A stretch of DNA of 16,735 nucleotides from Clostridia bacterium. GTDB lineage: Bacteria > Bacillota_A > Clostridia > Christensenellales > Borkfalkiaceae. The DNA is taken from contig JAFTIK010000044.1 of NCBI GenBank assembly GCA_017456945.1, forward strand, positions 1 to 16,735, read 5' to 3'. Below the pieces are notes generated by a model. The model was not told the origin of the DNA, ran no database searches, and was given only the letters and a program-made list of their open reading frames with translations. Position numbers and translations under genes: made by a program. This document shows, in pieces, positions 1-6,242 of this stretch (positions are counted from its first letter, which is position 1; each line of letters opens with the position of its first letter).

Positions 1-2
1 TA

Positions 3-257
3 GGGGACAATTTCCGTTCGGAAATAACGTTATCTGGGCTTGCGAAAGAGTTTGGGTATAGCGTAGAGCACGTTTCAAGGGTGTTTCATAAATATCTTAA
101 AACGGGTATTCCAGAGTACGTTAACGGGTTAAGGCTAAACTGCGTAGAGCAACTTGTAAAAGCCCACCCCGAAAAAAAGATTACCGAAATAATCTTTGAT
201 TCGGGCTTTAATAGTATTCAGTCGTATTATAGGAATAAAGCCCGTAAAAACTCTTAA
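3..257 (+). CDS. AraC-family transcriptional regulator, C-terminal DNA-binding part (5' truncated)
   Basis: The frame is open from the window edge to TAA at 255-257 and gives 84 residues; the start lies outside the window. The peptide is an AraC-type double helix-turn-helix domain: first HTH ITLSGLAKEFGYSVEHVSRVF (residues about 8-28), linker with GIPEYVNGLRL, and second HTH around KKITEIIFDSGFNSIQSYYR. It would bind DNA; the sensing domain is not visible, so the ligand is unknown. The end is short for the family: the usual tail after the second HTH (a FKK..G.SP.EYR-like stretch) is missing and the protein stops about 10 residues early, so the C-terminus may be degenerate or a natural short variant. 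Its last 4 bp overlap the convergent Lrp-type gene. AraC assignment is solid; the target is unknown. Confidence 0.85.
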   Translation, partial: GDNFRSEITLSGLAKEFGYSVEHVSRVFHKYLKTGIPEYVNGLRLNCVEQLVKAHPEKKITEIIFDSGFNSIQSYYRNKARKNS

Positions 258-700
258 TCGGGTAACACCGTCGGCGAGTTCTTATGCGCGGTAAGCGAAA
301 GCATAGTGTAACTTTTTACCACACCGTTTTGGGTTTTTAGTTGTTGCAACATATCGTCTAGCGATTCTACGGAAGTAGCGCAAACCTTTAATATGCAGTC
401 GTACTCACCTGTAACTGAATAGCACTCTAACACGTTTTTTTGCGTTAAAACGTAATCTAAGAAAATCGGTAGTTCGTTGGCAGATTTTAATACTACTAAA
501 ACGAATGCCGTTATCGGCTTGTTTACTTTTTTGCAGTCGGTAATAATGGTAAATCTTTCTATAATCCCTTCAGATTTTAAGTTCTGAATACGCTTGTTTA
601 CTGCGGGGATGGAAAGGTTTATTTTTTTTGAAAGCGTGGTGGTTGTAACGTCGGAATTTTTTGCTAATTCGTTAATAATTTGAACGTCGGTTTTATCCAT
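254..700 (-). CDS. Lrp/AsnC family transcriptional regulator
   Basis: A 148-residue protein of the usual Lrp/AsnC length. Residues about 1-50 form the winged HTH (MDKTDVQIINELAKNSDVTT, then SIPAVNKRIQNLKSEGII), and residues about 63-140 form the ligand-sensing RAM/AsnC domain with the conserved TGEYDCILKV stretch. Such proteins form dimers or octamers and respond to amino acids. The ATG at 700 is preceded by GGAGT at good spacing. A sigma-A-like promoter lies upstream on the minus strand. The gene is divergent from a class I/II aminotransferase, so control of that gene is the natural inference. In Bacillus subtilis the Lrp-type AlaR (YugG) sits beside the aminotransferase AlaT (YugH); this pair could be an equivalent in divergent layout, but the amino acid sensed cannot be read from sequence. 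Confidence 0.92.
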   Translation of the reverse strand: MDKTDVQIINELAKNSDVTTTTLSKKINLSIPAVNKRIQNLKSEGIIERFTIITDCKKVNKPITAFVLVVLKSANELPIFLDYVLTQKNVLECYSVTGEYDCILKVCATSVESLDDMLQQLKTQNGVVKSYTMLSLTAHKNSPTVLPD

Positions 701-727
701 AAAATACTCCTTAAAAATTGCAAGTAA

Positions 728-756
728 ATTTTAACATAAAATTAAAAATAAATCAA
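728..756 (-). promoter_or_regulatory. Promoter of the Lrp-type gene
   Basis: On the minus strand, TTGATT (756-751) and TAAAAT (733-728) are separated by 17 bp, which fits a sigma-A promoter. It would start transcription near 721, about 20 nt before the ATG and just upstream of the GGAGT ribosome site. The base composition here is extremely AT-rich, so chance matches are likely. Confidence 0.5.
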
Positions 757-849
757 TTTTTTTTATTAAAAAGATAAAAATTTAATTATAAATATAATTT
801 TAATTAAAATATTATTTCAAAAACCTTTATGTTTAGTAAGAGTGGGTGT

Positions 850-871
850 TTTTTTAATTTAAATTAAAAAA
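850..871. promoter_or_regulatory. 22-bp perfect palindrome, candidate Lrp operator
   Basis: Positions 850-860 are the exact reverse complement of 861-871 (centre AATTTAAATT). The palindrome ends one base before the predicted -35 of the aminotransferase gene and lies between two divergent promoters. Lrp-family operators are typically AT-rich dyads, so an AlaR-like operator is plausible. A second, shorter perfect palindrome (14 bp) occurs at 797-810 in the same spacer. In sequence of almost pure A and T such palindromes are less surprising than elsewhere. Confidence 0.45.
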
Positions 872-899
872 TTGATTAAATTTTGATAAAAGGTATAGA
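872..899 (+). promoter_or_regulatory. Promoter of the aminotransferase gene
   Basis: TTGATT (872-877) and TATAGA (894-899) are separated by 16 bp and point toward the aminotransferase, giving a start near 906 and a leader of about 43 nt. The 22-bp palindrome abuts the -35, the right place for repression or activation by the divergent Lrp-type protein. Confidence 0.5.
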
Positions 900-948
900 T
901 TGCAACAAGGTTTCAAAAGTGTTAAAATTTCTAAAAAGGAGAGAGATT

Positions 949-2115
949 ATGATAGGATTAGATAGGGTAAACGCTAAAGCAAGAAATACAGACCAAGGCG
1001 CTATTAGAACTATGTTCGATAAAGCGTCTAAAATGCAGGGTGTTATAAGTATGGGGATAGGCGAGCCTAACCAAAATACGCATATGGAAATCTGCAAGGC
1101 CTGCGCAAAAGCCTTGACTGACGGTAATACTCACTACGCGCCCAACGCAGGGCGTATGGAATTAAGGCGAGCGCTTTCCCGTAACGGCTTTATTGCTAAA
1201 GATTTTTTCGACCCCGAAACGGAAATTATGGTTACCAACGGGGGCATGGGCGCGTTTGCGCTAGTTATGCAAGTTATATTAGAACTTGGCGACCAAGTTT
1301 TAATTCAAGACCCGCAATATCTTAATTTTGAAAAGACGATAACCTATTGCGGTGGTGTAGCCATTCCCGTTCCAACTTCTTTTGAAAACGGATTTATGAT
1401 GGACGTTGAAGAAATAAGAAAAAGATACGTAAAGGGCAAAACTAAAATTTTGGTAATAAATTCGCCAAATAATCCTACGGGCGAAGTGATAAACGAAAAA
1501 CGCCTAGAAGAAATAGCAAAACTTGCCGTAGAGTTAGACCTTTTAGTTTTATCAGATGAAGTTTACGGCACTCTTTTATACGACGGCGCTAAACCCCTTT
1601 CTATAAGCACCTTTCCAAATATGAAGGAAAGAACTATCGTAATAAATTCCTTTTCCAAGGCGTACGCTATGACGGGGTGGAGAATAGGTTACGTTGCAGG
1701 TCCACGCGGGATAATAGACAGAATGACCAAAGTTCAAGAGTATTACAACTCTTGTATAAATACCCCTGCGCAATTAGGCGCGGCGTTCGCGTTAGAGCAC
1801 CCCGAATTCGCTGAAGAAATTAGGGCGTCTTTTGAAAGAAGAAGAAAGATTGCTTTAGAAGGTTTTAGTTCTATTAAAGGGGTAGTGCCAAACAACCCCA
1901 AAGGCGCTTTTTATCTTTTTCCAAATATTACGGGTACGGGTATGAATAGCCAAACTTTCTGCGATAGGCTTTTAGAGCAAGCCAAAGTGGTTTGCGTGTC
2001 GGGTAACGCTTTCGGCGAGTGTGGCGAAGGGTGTATTCGCGTAAGTTATTCAACTGAAGAAACCAAAATTATACAAGCCATTGAAAGAATAAATAAGTTT
2101 TGTAAAAACAACTAA
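949..2115 (+). CDS. PLP-dependent aminotransferase class I/II (AlaT/AspB-like)
   Basis: A 388-residue fold-type I aminotransferase; length and motifs are complete. Visible are the substrate-side GIGEPN (37-41), GGMGAF near 98 for PLP phosphate contact, NSPNNPTGE (171-179, Asn174), SDEVY (Asp203, Tyr206), SFSKAYAMTGWRIGY with the Schiff-base Lys237 and Arg245, and GCIRVSYS with the carboxylate-binding Arg364. It transfers an amino group between an amino acid and a 2-oxo acid in the cytoplasm; the substrate (alanine, aspartate or aromatic) is not decided by these motifs. I chose ATG 949 because AGGAG (937-941) sits 7 bp upstream; an in-frame TTG at 883 adds 22 non-conserved residues, lies upstream of the predicted start of transcription and has no ribosome site. 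The divergent Lrp-type regulator supports an amino-acid role. Confidence 0.93.
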   Translation: MIGLDRVNAKARNTDQGAIRTMFDKASKMQGVISMGIGEPNQNTHMEICKACAKALTDGNTHYAPNAGRMELRRALSRNGFIAKDFFDPETEIMVTNGGMGAFALVMQVILELGDQVLIQDPQYLNFEKTITYCGGVAIPVPTSFENGFMMDVEEIRKRYVKGKTKILVINSPNNPTGEVINEKRLEEIAKLAVELDLLVLSDEVYGTLLYDGAKPLSISTFPNMKERTIVINSFSKAYAMTGWRIGYVAGPRGIIDRMTKVQEYYNSCINTPAQLGAAFALEHPEFAEEIRASFERRRKIALEGFSSIKGVVPNNPKGAFYLFPNITGTGMNSQTFCDRLLEQAKVVCVSGNAFGECGEGCIRVSYSTEETKIIQAIERINKFCKNN

Positions 2116-2117
2116 AA

Positions 2118-2148
2118 AAGGCAGACCGAACGGTCTGCCTTAATTTTA
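2118..2148. terminator. Bidirectional intrinsic terminator between the aminotransferase and nagA
   Basis: An 8-bp GC-rich stem GGCAGACC/GGTCTGCC (2120-2127 with 2132-2139) has a 4-nt loop and is extended by two A-T pairs. A-rich sequence lies on its left and TTAATTTT on its right. On the minus strand the stem is followed by a T run, making it a strong end for nagA; on the plus strand it ends the aminotransferase transcript. Confidence 0.85.
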
Positions 2149-2156
2149 TACAAAAA

Positions 2157-3308
2157 TTAATTTTTATAAATTACGTTCCCGTTACGTACGGTTAAACGCA
2201 CGTTGAATTCACCGTCTAGCACGGCGAAATCGGCTTTTTTGCCAACTTCTACGCTACCGCGTTCGCTAAATACGCCTAGGTTTTTAGCAGGGTTTACGGT
2301 TGCAAAATCAATTGCGTCGGTAAGGGGGATATCGCATTTTAGAACGAGATTTTTAATTGCGTCGTTCATCTTTAATATGCTACCAGCGAGCGCGCCGTTC
2401 TCTAATCTTGCTTCGCCGTTTTTAACGATAACTTTTTGCCCGCCAAGTTCGCTTATGCCGTCGGCTAAATGTTTTGCGCGCATAGAGTCGGTAATAAGGG
2501 TTAGTTTGTCGTGCGGTTTGTTCTTTATAAGAAGTTTAATTGCGGGAACGGAAAGGTGAATAAGGTCGCATATCGCTTCGCAATTAAGCTCGTCAAGCAA
2601 CATTGCGCTACCTACCGTGCCAACTTCTCTGTGATGAACGCCCTTTTGCGCGTTGTAGGTGTGGGTAACGTTTGAAAGACCTGCTTTAGAAGCGCTTTCC
2701 ATAACGGCGTAACCAGCGTCGGTGTGCCCCGAACTAGCAACTACTCCCAAGTCTTTTAGGTGGGAAATAAGCGCGAAATCTTGGTCTTCTTCTGGCGCAA
2801 GGCTAACTATTTTTATGGCGTTTCCACTAGCGTTATGATATTCGTCGAACACCTTACAGTCTGGCTTTACGACGTAAGAAACGGGTTGCGCGCCCACGTG
2901 TTTAAGCGAAATGAACGGGCCTTCAAGGTGAATACCTAGTATTTCCGCCCCGTCGGTTGGGCAAGAGAGCATATAATCTTTAACTGCAGAGCAAGCCTTA
3001 AGAATATTTTCGGGGGCTTGCGTCATAGTTGTAGCAAGAAAAGCCGTAGTGCCTTCGCTAGCAACAGCGTTAGCAATGGTAGAAAGGGCTTGAACGTTTC
3101 CGTCCATAGCGTCAGCCCCACCCGCGCCGTGAATATGTTGGTCTATAAAACCAGAAACTACTAGTTGGTTTTCCCCAAAAGGTAAAGGTTCGGTTATTTT
3201 AGAAGAGTCGTCGCCGATATATTTGATAACTCCGTTTTCAAAACCGACGTTAGTGGTAACTATACCTTTGCCGTAAAGATAAACTCTAGCGTTTTTGAAA
3301 CCTTTCAT
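2157..3308 (-). CDS. nagA: N-acetylglucosamine-6-phosphate deacetylase
   Basis: A 383-residue amidohydrolase-superfamily enzyme that removes acetate from GlcNAc-6-phosphate to give glucosamine-6-phosphate, feeding amino sugars into glycolysis or wall synthesis. The diagnostic motifs are in order: GFIDQHIHGAGG (His58, His60), HLEGPF (metal ligand Glu129), SSGHTDAGY (His195), VTHTYNAQKGVHHREVG (His216, Asn219), ICDLIHLS (His251), LITDSM with catalytic Asp274, and AGSILKMNDAIKNL near the C-terminus. Length is normal for NagA. ATG 3308 has GGAGAA upstream. No nagB is in this window, so the next step is encoded elsewhere. The gene has its own near-consensus promoter with an adjoining dyad, suggesting repression by an amino-sugar-responsive regulator. 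Upstream on the same strand is the DUF421/DUF4363 pair, without a clear terminator between, so some read-through is possible. Confidence 0.95.
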   Translation of the reverse strand: MKGFKNARVYLYGKGIVTTNVGFENGVIKYIGDDSSKITEPLPFGENQLVVSGFIDQHIHGAGGADAMDGNVQALSTIANAVASEGTTAFLATTMTQAPENILKACSAVKDYMLSCPTDGAEILGIHLEGPFISLKHVGAQPVSYVVKPDCKVFDEYHNASGNAIKIVSLAPEEDQDFALISHLKDLGVVASSGHTDAGYAVMESASKAGLSNVTHTYNAQKGVHHREVGTVGSAMLLDELNCEAICDLIHLSVPAIKLLIKNKPHDKLTLITDSMRAKHLADGISELGGQKVIVKNGEARLENGALAGSILKMNDAIKNLVLKCDIPLTDAIDFATVNPAKNLGVFSERGSVEVGKKADFAVLDGEFNVRLTVRNGNVIYKN

Positions 3309-3319
3309 AATAGTTCTCC

Positions 3320-3338
3320 GTAAACTTTTTATGTTTAC
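3320..3338. promoter_or_regulatory. Operator-like dyad at the nagA transcription start
   Basis: GTAAAC (3320-3325) and GTTTAC (3333-3338) form a perfect 6-bp inverted repeat with a 7-bp A/T spacer. It begins directly after the -10 hexamer and reaches to the ribosome site, the classical place for a repressor operator. The responsible protein is not identified. Confidence 0.5.
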
Positions 3339-3367
3339 ATTTTAGCACCGACCTTGAATATTGTCAA
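3339..3367 (-). promoter_or_regulatory. nagA promoter
   Basis: On the minus strand a perfect TTGACA (3367-3362) is followed after exactly 17 bp by TAAAAT (3344-3339). This is the best-matching promoter in the window together with those of folT and the sugar operon. Transcription would begin near 3332, inside the dyad at 3320-3338. Confidence 0.8.
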
Positions 3368-3431
3368 CCGTAAAAAAGAAATCTAGCCTAGCGTTAGCCT
3401 TTTGGTTAAAAATTCAAACCGAAATGGTAAA

Positions 3432-3809
3432 TTAAAATACGTTTGCAAGGGTAAGCGAAAAGGTTTTTGGTATTTGCTCTGCAAGTTCTTTTAGAACTTC
3501 TAGTTTGGAAATAGCGTCTTCCCACTTTTCGTCCCTAACTAAAGTAACCGTTTCTGAAAGCCATAAATCCACTTCTTTTATTTCGTTGTGGGGGATAAAG
3601 GCGTGCAAATACGCCTTTTTGTTTAGCCAGTTTTTTTGCACGGCGTAAACGTCTTCTTCCACGGCAACGTGGTCGTCTACCTTTTCGTAAAGTATTTCCA
3701 CTACTTGATGAAACTCGCCGAACTGTTTGTGTATAAAATTCATTTCAAATATAGAGCCGAATAAAATTATTATCGCAACGCATATTGCAGAAACCACCGT
3801 TTTTACCAT
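3432..3809 (-). CDS. DUF4363 family membrane-anchored protein
   Basis: A 125-residue protein with one N-terminal hydrophobic segment (VVSAICVAIIILFGSIF, residues about 4-21) that would anchor it in the membrane, followed by an extracytoplasmic mostly helical part (WLNKKAYLHAFIPHNEIKEVDLWLSE, then KWEDAISKLEVLKELAEQIPKTF). This pattern is that of DUF4363, a small Firmicutes family of unknown function that commonly sits directly downstream of DUF421 proteins, as here. The ATG at 3809 overlaps the end of the DUF421 gene by 7 bp, and its AGGAGA ribosome site lies inside that gene, so the two are translationally coupled. No catalytic motif is visible. The family call rests on pattern and context. 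Confidence 0.8.
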   Translation of the reverse strand: MVKTVVSAICVAIIILFGSIFEMNFIHKQFGEFHQVVEILYEKVDDHVAVEEDVYAVQKNWLNKKAYLHAFIPHNEIKEVDLWLSETVTLVRDEKWEDAISKLEVLKELAEQIPKTFSLTLANVF

Positions 3810-4498
3810 TGAACGTTCTCCTTTAAAGCAAAGTCAAGTATTTGATATTTACGATTTTTTTCTTTCAAATAACTTCGCCCGTTTCCATCTACGGTTAAAA
3901 CTTCTACTTTTTTAAGCGTTGTGCCGTTTTCTTTTAAAAATGCGTCCACGTCGGCTTTCTGCAACTTTATAAGCCCCGTGTTCTTTAAGTTAACCCGTCC
4001 GTCGCTAACTAATAATAGGGGGATTGACGGCGTGTTTTTTTGATCGTTTTGCTTATTTGGATTTTGCATTGTAGAAAGTTTTCCGTTAGACTCGAAAACG
4101 GCGTAATCTACGTCGTCAAGCGAAAAGTAGCCTTGTGTGCGTAACGATTCTATTAAATCTTCTACGCCTAGGTTGTTGCGTTTAAGTTCTAGGCTATCCA
4201 CCCCGTCTTTGTTTATTACAAGGCTTGGCTTTCCAGAAATTACCCGTTTGCAAAAAGAACCGCTCTGTTCTAAAATTGCAAAAACTTGGTGTAGCAAAAA
4301 CAACCCCAAAATGGCTACTACGCCGTAGATAAGGGGTATAGAAACGTCTGTCATAGGTATACACGCTAGGTCGGCTATAATAAGGGTTACTATAAATTCA
4401 TAAGGTTGCATTTCGCCGATTTGGCGCTTTCCCATAAGGCGCATAATTACGACCAAAGTTATAAATACGATAACCGTTCTAATAAAGGTAACTGCCAT
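3803..4498 (-). CDS. DUF421 (YetF-like) membrane protein
   Basis: A 231-residue protein with three N-terminal hydrophobic segments (about residues 3-20, 34-52 and 57-75), containing the family signature RLMGKRQIGEMQPYEFIVTL and IADLACIPM, then a soluble domain with GKPSLVINKDG, DLIESLRTQGYFSLDDVDYAVFESNGKLS and PLLLVSDGRV. This is the DUF421/YetF family of Firmicutes, of unknown biochemical function; related DUF421 proteins have been tied to spore membrane properties. It forms a pair with the overlapping DUF4363 gene. I prefer ATG 4498, where the RLMGKRQ-type homology follows at normal distance; TTG 4507 adds three residues. Neither has a recognisable Shine-Dalgarno. A TATAAT on the minus strand at 4512-4507 would place the transcription start within a few bases of the ATG, so a leaderless message is possible. 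Confidence 0.87.
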   Translation of the reverse strand: MAVTFIRTVIVFITLVVIMRLMGKRQIGEMQPYEFIVTLIIADLACIPMTDVSIPLIYGVVAILGLFLLHQVFAILEQSGSFCKRVISGKPSLVINKDGVDSLELKRNNLGVEDLIESLRTQGYFSLDDVDYAVFESNGKLSTMQNPNKQNDQKNTPSIPLLLVSDGRVNLKNTGLIKLQKADVDAFLKENGTTLKKVEVLTVDGNGRSYLKEKNRKYQILDFALKENVQW

Positions 4499-4543
4499 AA
4501 TAAGCAATTATAACCAAAAAGAAAAAATATATACTTTACGCGC

Positions 4544-4573
4544 TTGACAATAAATTTACCCGTGTGTTATTAT
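4544..4573 (+). promoter_or_regulatory. folT promoter
   Basis: TTGACA (4544-4549) and TATTAT (4568-4573) are separated by 18 bp. The predicted start, near 4580, coincides with the first base of the riboswitch P1 helix, which supports the assignment. Confidence 0.8.
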
Positions 4574-4579
4574 ATAACC

Positions 4580-4672
4580 ATAGAGTAGTAAAGACGCGTA
4601 AAGTGTTGCAAAATGGGATGTCGTTTGCAAACGAAAGGCTTTAAGTCTGCGGTGTCTTTACGCGTCCGCTAT
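4580..4672 (+). ncRNA. Tetrahydrofolate (THF) riboswitch aptamer
   Basis: The leader carries the conserved THF aptamer blocks in order: AGAGTAG (4582-4588), GTAAAGTGT (4598-4606 region), AATGGGATGTCG (4612-4623), ACGAA (4631-4635), GCGGTG (4649-4654) and TCCGCT (4665-4670). Helices can be read by eye: P1 ATAG (4580-4583) with CTAT (4669-4672), P2 TAAAGAC (4589-4595) with GTCTTTA (4654-4660), and P3 TTGCAAA (4606-4612) with TTTGCAA (4624-4630). THF riboswitches bind reduced folates and control folate transport or synthesis genes in Firmicutes; folT is a standard target. The match is by recognition of the consensus, not by a covariance search. Confidence 0.93.
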
Positions 4673-4708
4673 TATTTTCAGCGTATTTTTACGCGTCAAT
4701 TTTATCGG

Positions 4709-4743
4709 TCTCTCTAAAAAACTTTTTTGGGAGATTTTTTTTT
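4709..4743 (+). promoter_or_regulatory. Expression platform: hairpin and U tract covering the folT ribosome site
   Basis: TCTC (4711-4714) can pair with GAGA (4731-4734), and the A run (4716-4721) with the T run (4723-4728), followed directly by nine T (4735-4743) and then the folT ATG. The only ribosome-site candidate, GGGAG (4729-4733), lies in the 3' arm. The hairpin could therefore act as a weak terminator, as a sequestrator of the ribosome site, or both. Between this and the aptamer lies a further copy of the P2-related segment TTACGCGTC (4689-4697), a possible switching strand. Confidence 0.55.
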
Positions 4744-5346
4744 ATGATTAAAGCGTTAAAAAGGATATTCATATCCGAACTGATGGAAGACGCTACTAAA
4801 ACCCAACGCATTGCTTACGTTGCTATTATGACCGCGCTAACCGTTATTTGCAATATGTTCTTCGAGTTTAAACTTGCAGACACACAGTTTTCGCTTACCA
4901 TTTTCTTTTCTGCAATGACGGGGATAATCATAGGTCCGTTATTTGGTTTCGTAGCAGGTTTTTTAGGCGACTTGGTTGGGTTTTTGTATAACTCGGGTGG
5001 GTTCGTTTATTACCCTTGGATAGGCGTTTCAATGGGGCTTGTGGCTCTTATATCCGGTTTAATAGTAAACGCTTTGCCACTTAAATTTAAGGGTGGGATA
5101 TACGTAAAACTCTTTTTGGTTAGCGTGTTTACTTTCGGCGTTTGTACGGTCGGTATAAACACTACGTTCTTTTGGATACTTTACAATATGAAAAGAACGC
5201 CCTATCTAATTTACCTTAATACAAGGCTTTTCGTTCAAGGTCAAATATGGAATAGCGTAGTAAACTATTTGCTTATTTTCTTGCTTTATCCTTTAATAGT
5301 AAGAATAAAGACTATACTTATTAAACGAAAAAAAATTGAAGATTAA
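4744..5346 (+). CDS. folT: Folate ECF transporter S component
   Basis: A 200-residue integral membrane protein with about six hydrophobic segments, for instance VAIMTALTVICNMF, LTIFFSAMTGIIIGPLFGFVAGFLGDLVGFLY, WIGVSMGLVALISGLIV, LFLVSVFTFGVCTVGI and SVVNYLLIFLLYPLIV. The layout, with a charged N-terminal stretch (RIFISELMEDATKTQRIAYVAIMTAL), is that of ECF-type vitamin S components. It would capture folates at the cell surface and work with a shared EcfA/EcfA'/EcfT energising module, which is not in this window. Substrate is assigned mainly by the THF riboswitch in the leader, which independently points to folate. ATG 4744 is the only sensible start; the ribosome site GGGAG lies 10 bp upstream inside the regulatory hairpin. 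It forms a single-gene unit ended by a strong terminator. Confidence 0.92.
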   Translation: MIKALKRIFISELMEDATKTQRIAYVAIMTALTVICNMFFEFKLADTQFSLTIFFSAMTGIIIGPLFGFVAGFLGDLVGFLYNSGGFVYYPWIGVSMGLVALISGLIVNALPLKFKGGIYVKLFLVSVFTFGVCTVGINTTFFWILYNMKRTPYLIYLNTRLFVQGQIWNSVVNYLLIFLLYPLIVRIKTILIKRKKIED

Positions 5347-5351
5347 AAATT

Positions 5352-5390
5352 AACACGCCTCAACGTTTAGTTGGGGCGTGTTTTTATTTT
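5352..5390. terminator. Bidirectional intrinsic terminator between folT and the AraC-type gene
   Basis: A 13-bp stem (5352-5364 with 5370-5382, one G-T pair) closes a 5-nt loop and is followed on the plus strand by TTTTTATTTT. On the minus strand the same stem is followed by TTAATTTTTA, so it can also end the convergent AraC-type gene. Confidence 0.9.
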
Positions 5391-5392
5391 AC

Positions 5393-6226
5393 TTATTCTA
5401 CGTTTCTACCCGTTATAATTCTAAACGCCTTTGGCGAACAGCCTACGAGTTTGGTAAACGCTTTTGTAAAGTACAACGGGTCGGGGTAACCACATTCGGT
5501 AGCAACGGTGGCGATAGGTAAATCGGTAGTTAATAGTAGGTGCTTTGCTACGGAAAGCCGTTTGTTAATTAAATACGTTTGTGGCGAAACGCCAAAAGTA
5601 GATTTAAACGAACGGGAAAAATATTCCGAGTTGTAACCGATAGAATCTGATAGTTTCTGTATAGAAATGGGCTTTTTGTAGTTGTCGTTAATATCTTTTA
5701 TTACTTGAAAGAAAGGTGTAAATTTTTCCAAGTTGACTTTATACCCCGTAACGAAGTGAGAAATAAGCGAGTTTATTGAACAATGCGAGCGGAATTTCTG
5801 CAAGTCAGTCGTCCATTTTTTATCCCGAATAATAGATTTTAAAAGTTCTAAAACGATAGCGCTATCTTGGGAAACAGTTTTGAAAGAAAACATATTTTCC
5901 AAGGGTATAAAGTCTGATAAACATAAAAAATCAATAAAATACTGTTCCATATAATCGGGGCAGTTTGCGGTAATCAAAGAATTTTGGGGAATAAAATAGG
6001 CGTTACCTTCGGTAAGTTCAAATTTACCAGCCGTTGTTTCCACCGTGCCGTATCCCTTTGCAACGTACCAAACACGGCTGTAATTCCAGTGAATAAAACG
6101 GTTAGTTTCAGATGCGTGCCAAGAAAAATCCACTTCGGGGTGGGTTTTGGGGTTGCCTAAACGTTTAAAGCCGGCAGCGCCTATGTCGTAATGAAAGTAA
6201 TTAAGGTTTATTATATTTTTATCCAT
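5393..6226 (-). CDS. AraC-family transcriptional regulator with cupin sensor domain
   Basis: A 277-residue regulator of standard AraC length. Residues about 15-135 form a cupin-like ligand domain (WNYSRVWYVAKGYGTVETTAGKFELTEGNAYFIPQNS). Residues about 175-275 form the DNA-binding domain with two HTH units: ISIQKLSDSIGYNSEYFSRSFKSTFGVSPQTYL and LPIATVATECGYPDPLYFTKAFTKLVGCSPKAF. AraC proteins with cupin sensors usually respond to sugars or oligosaccharides and activate adjacent uptake operons. It is divergent from the solute-binding-protein operon, and the shared spacer has 21-bp-spaced direct repeats, so it is the likely activator of that operon. The ATG at 6226 has only a weak ribosome site (GTGG), and its leader contains a GC-rich hairpin. 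It ends at the shared terminator with folT. The ligand is unknown. Confidence 0.93.
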   Translation of the reverse strand: MDKNIINLNYFHYDIGAAGFKRLGNPKTHPEVDFSWHASETNRFIHWNYSRVWYVAKGYGTVETTAGKFELTEGNAYFIPQNSLITANCPDYMEQYFIDFLCLSDFIPLENMFSFKTVSQDSAIVLELLKSIIRDKKWTTDLQKFRSHCSINSLISHFVTGYKVNLEKFTPFFQVIKDINDNYKKPISIQKLSDSIGYNSEYFSRSFKSTFGVSPQTYLINKRLSVAKHLLLTTDLPIATVATECGYPDPLYFTKAFTKLVGCSPKAFRIITGRNVE

Positions 6227-6242
6227 ATAAATACCACGTTGT

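Noticed and set aside
883..948. In-frame TTG extension of the aminotransferase by 22 residues
   Set aside because: It has no ribosome site, overlaps the predicted promoter and adds non-conserved sequence; ATG 949 has AGGAG at 7 bp.
2203..2559. Plus-strand open frame of 118 codons antisense to nagA
   Set aside because: It lies fully inside nagA, which has all its catalytic motifs; the peptide resembles no family.
3370..3431. Possible terminator between the DUF4363 gene and nagA
   Set aside because: Short complementary pieces exist around CTAGCCTAGCGTTAGCC, but none gives a clear stem followed by a T run on the minus strand.
4534..4697. Repeated ACGCGT-containing segments as a possible CRISPR or mobile-element repeat
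   Set aside because: The copies are short, in both orientations and irregularly spaced; RNA pairing in the riboswitch explains them better.
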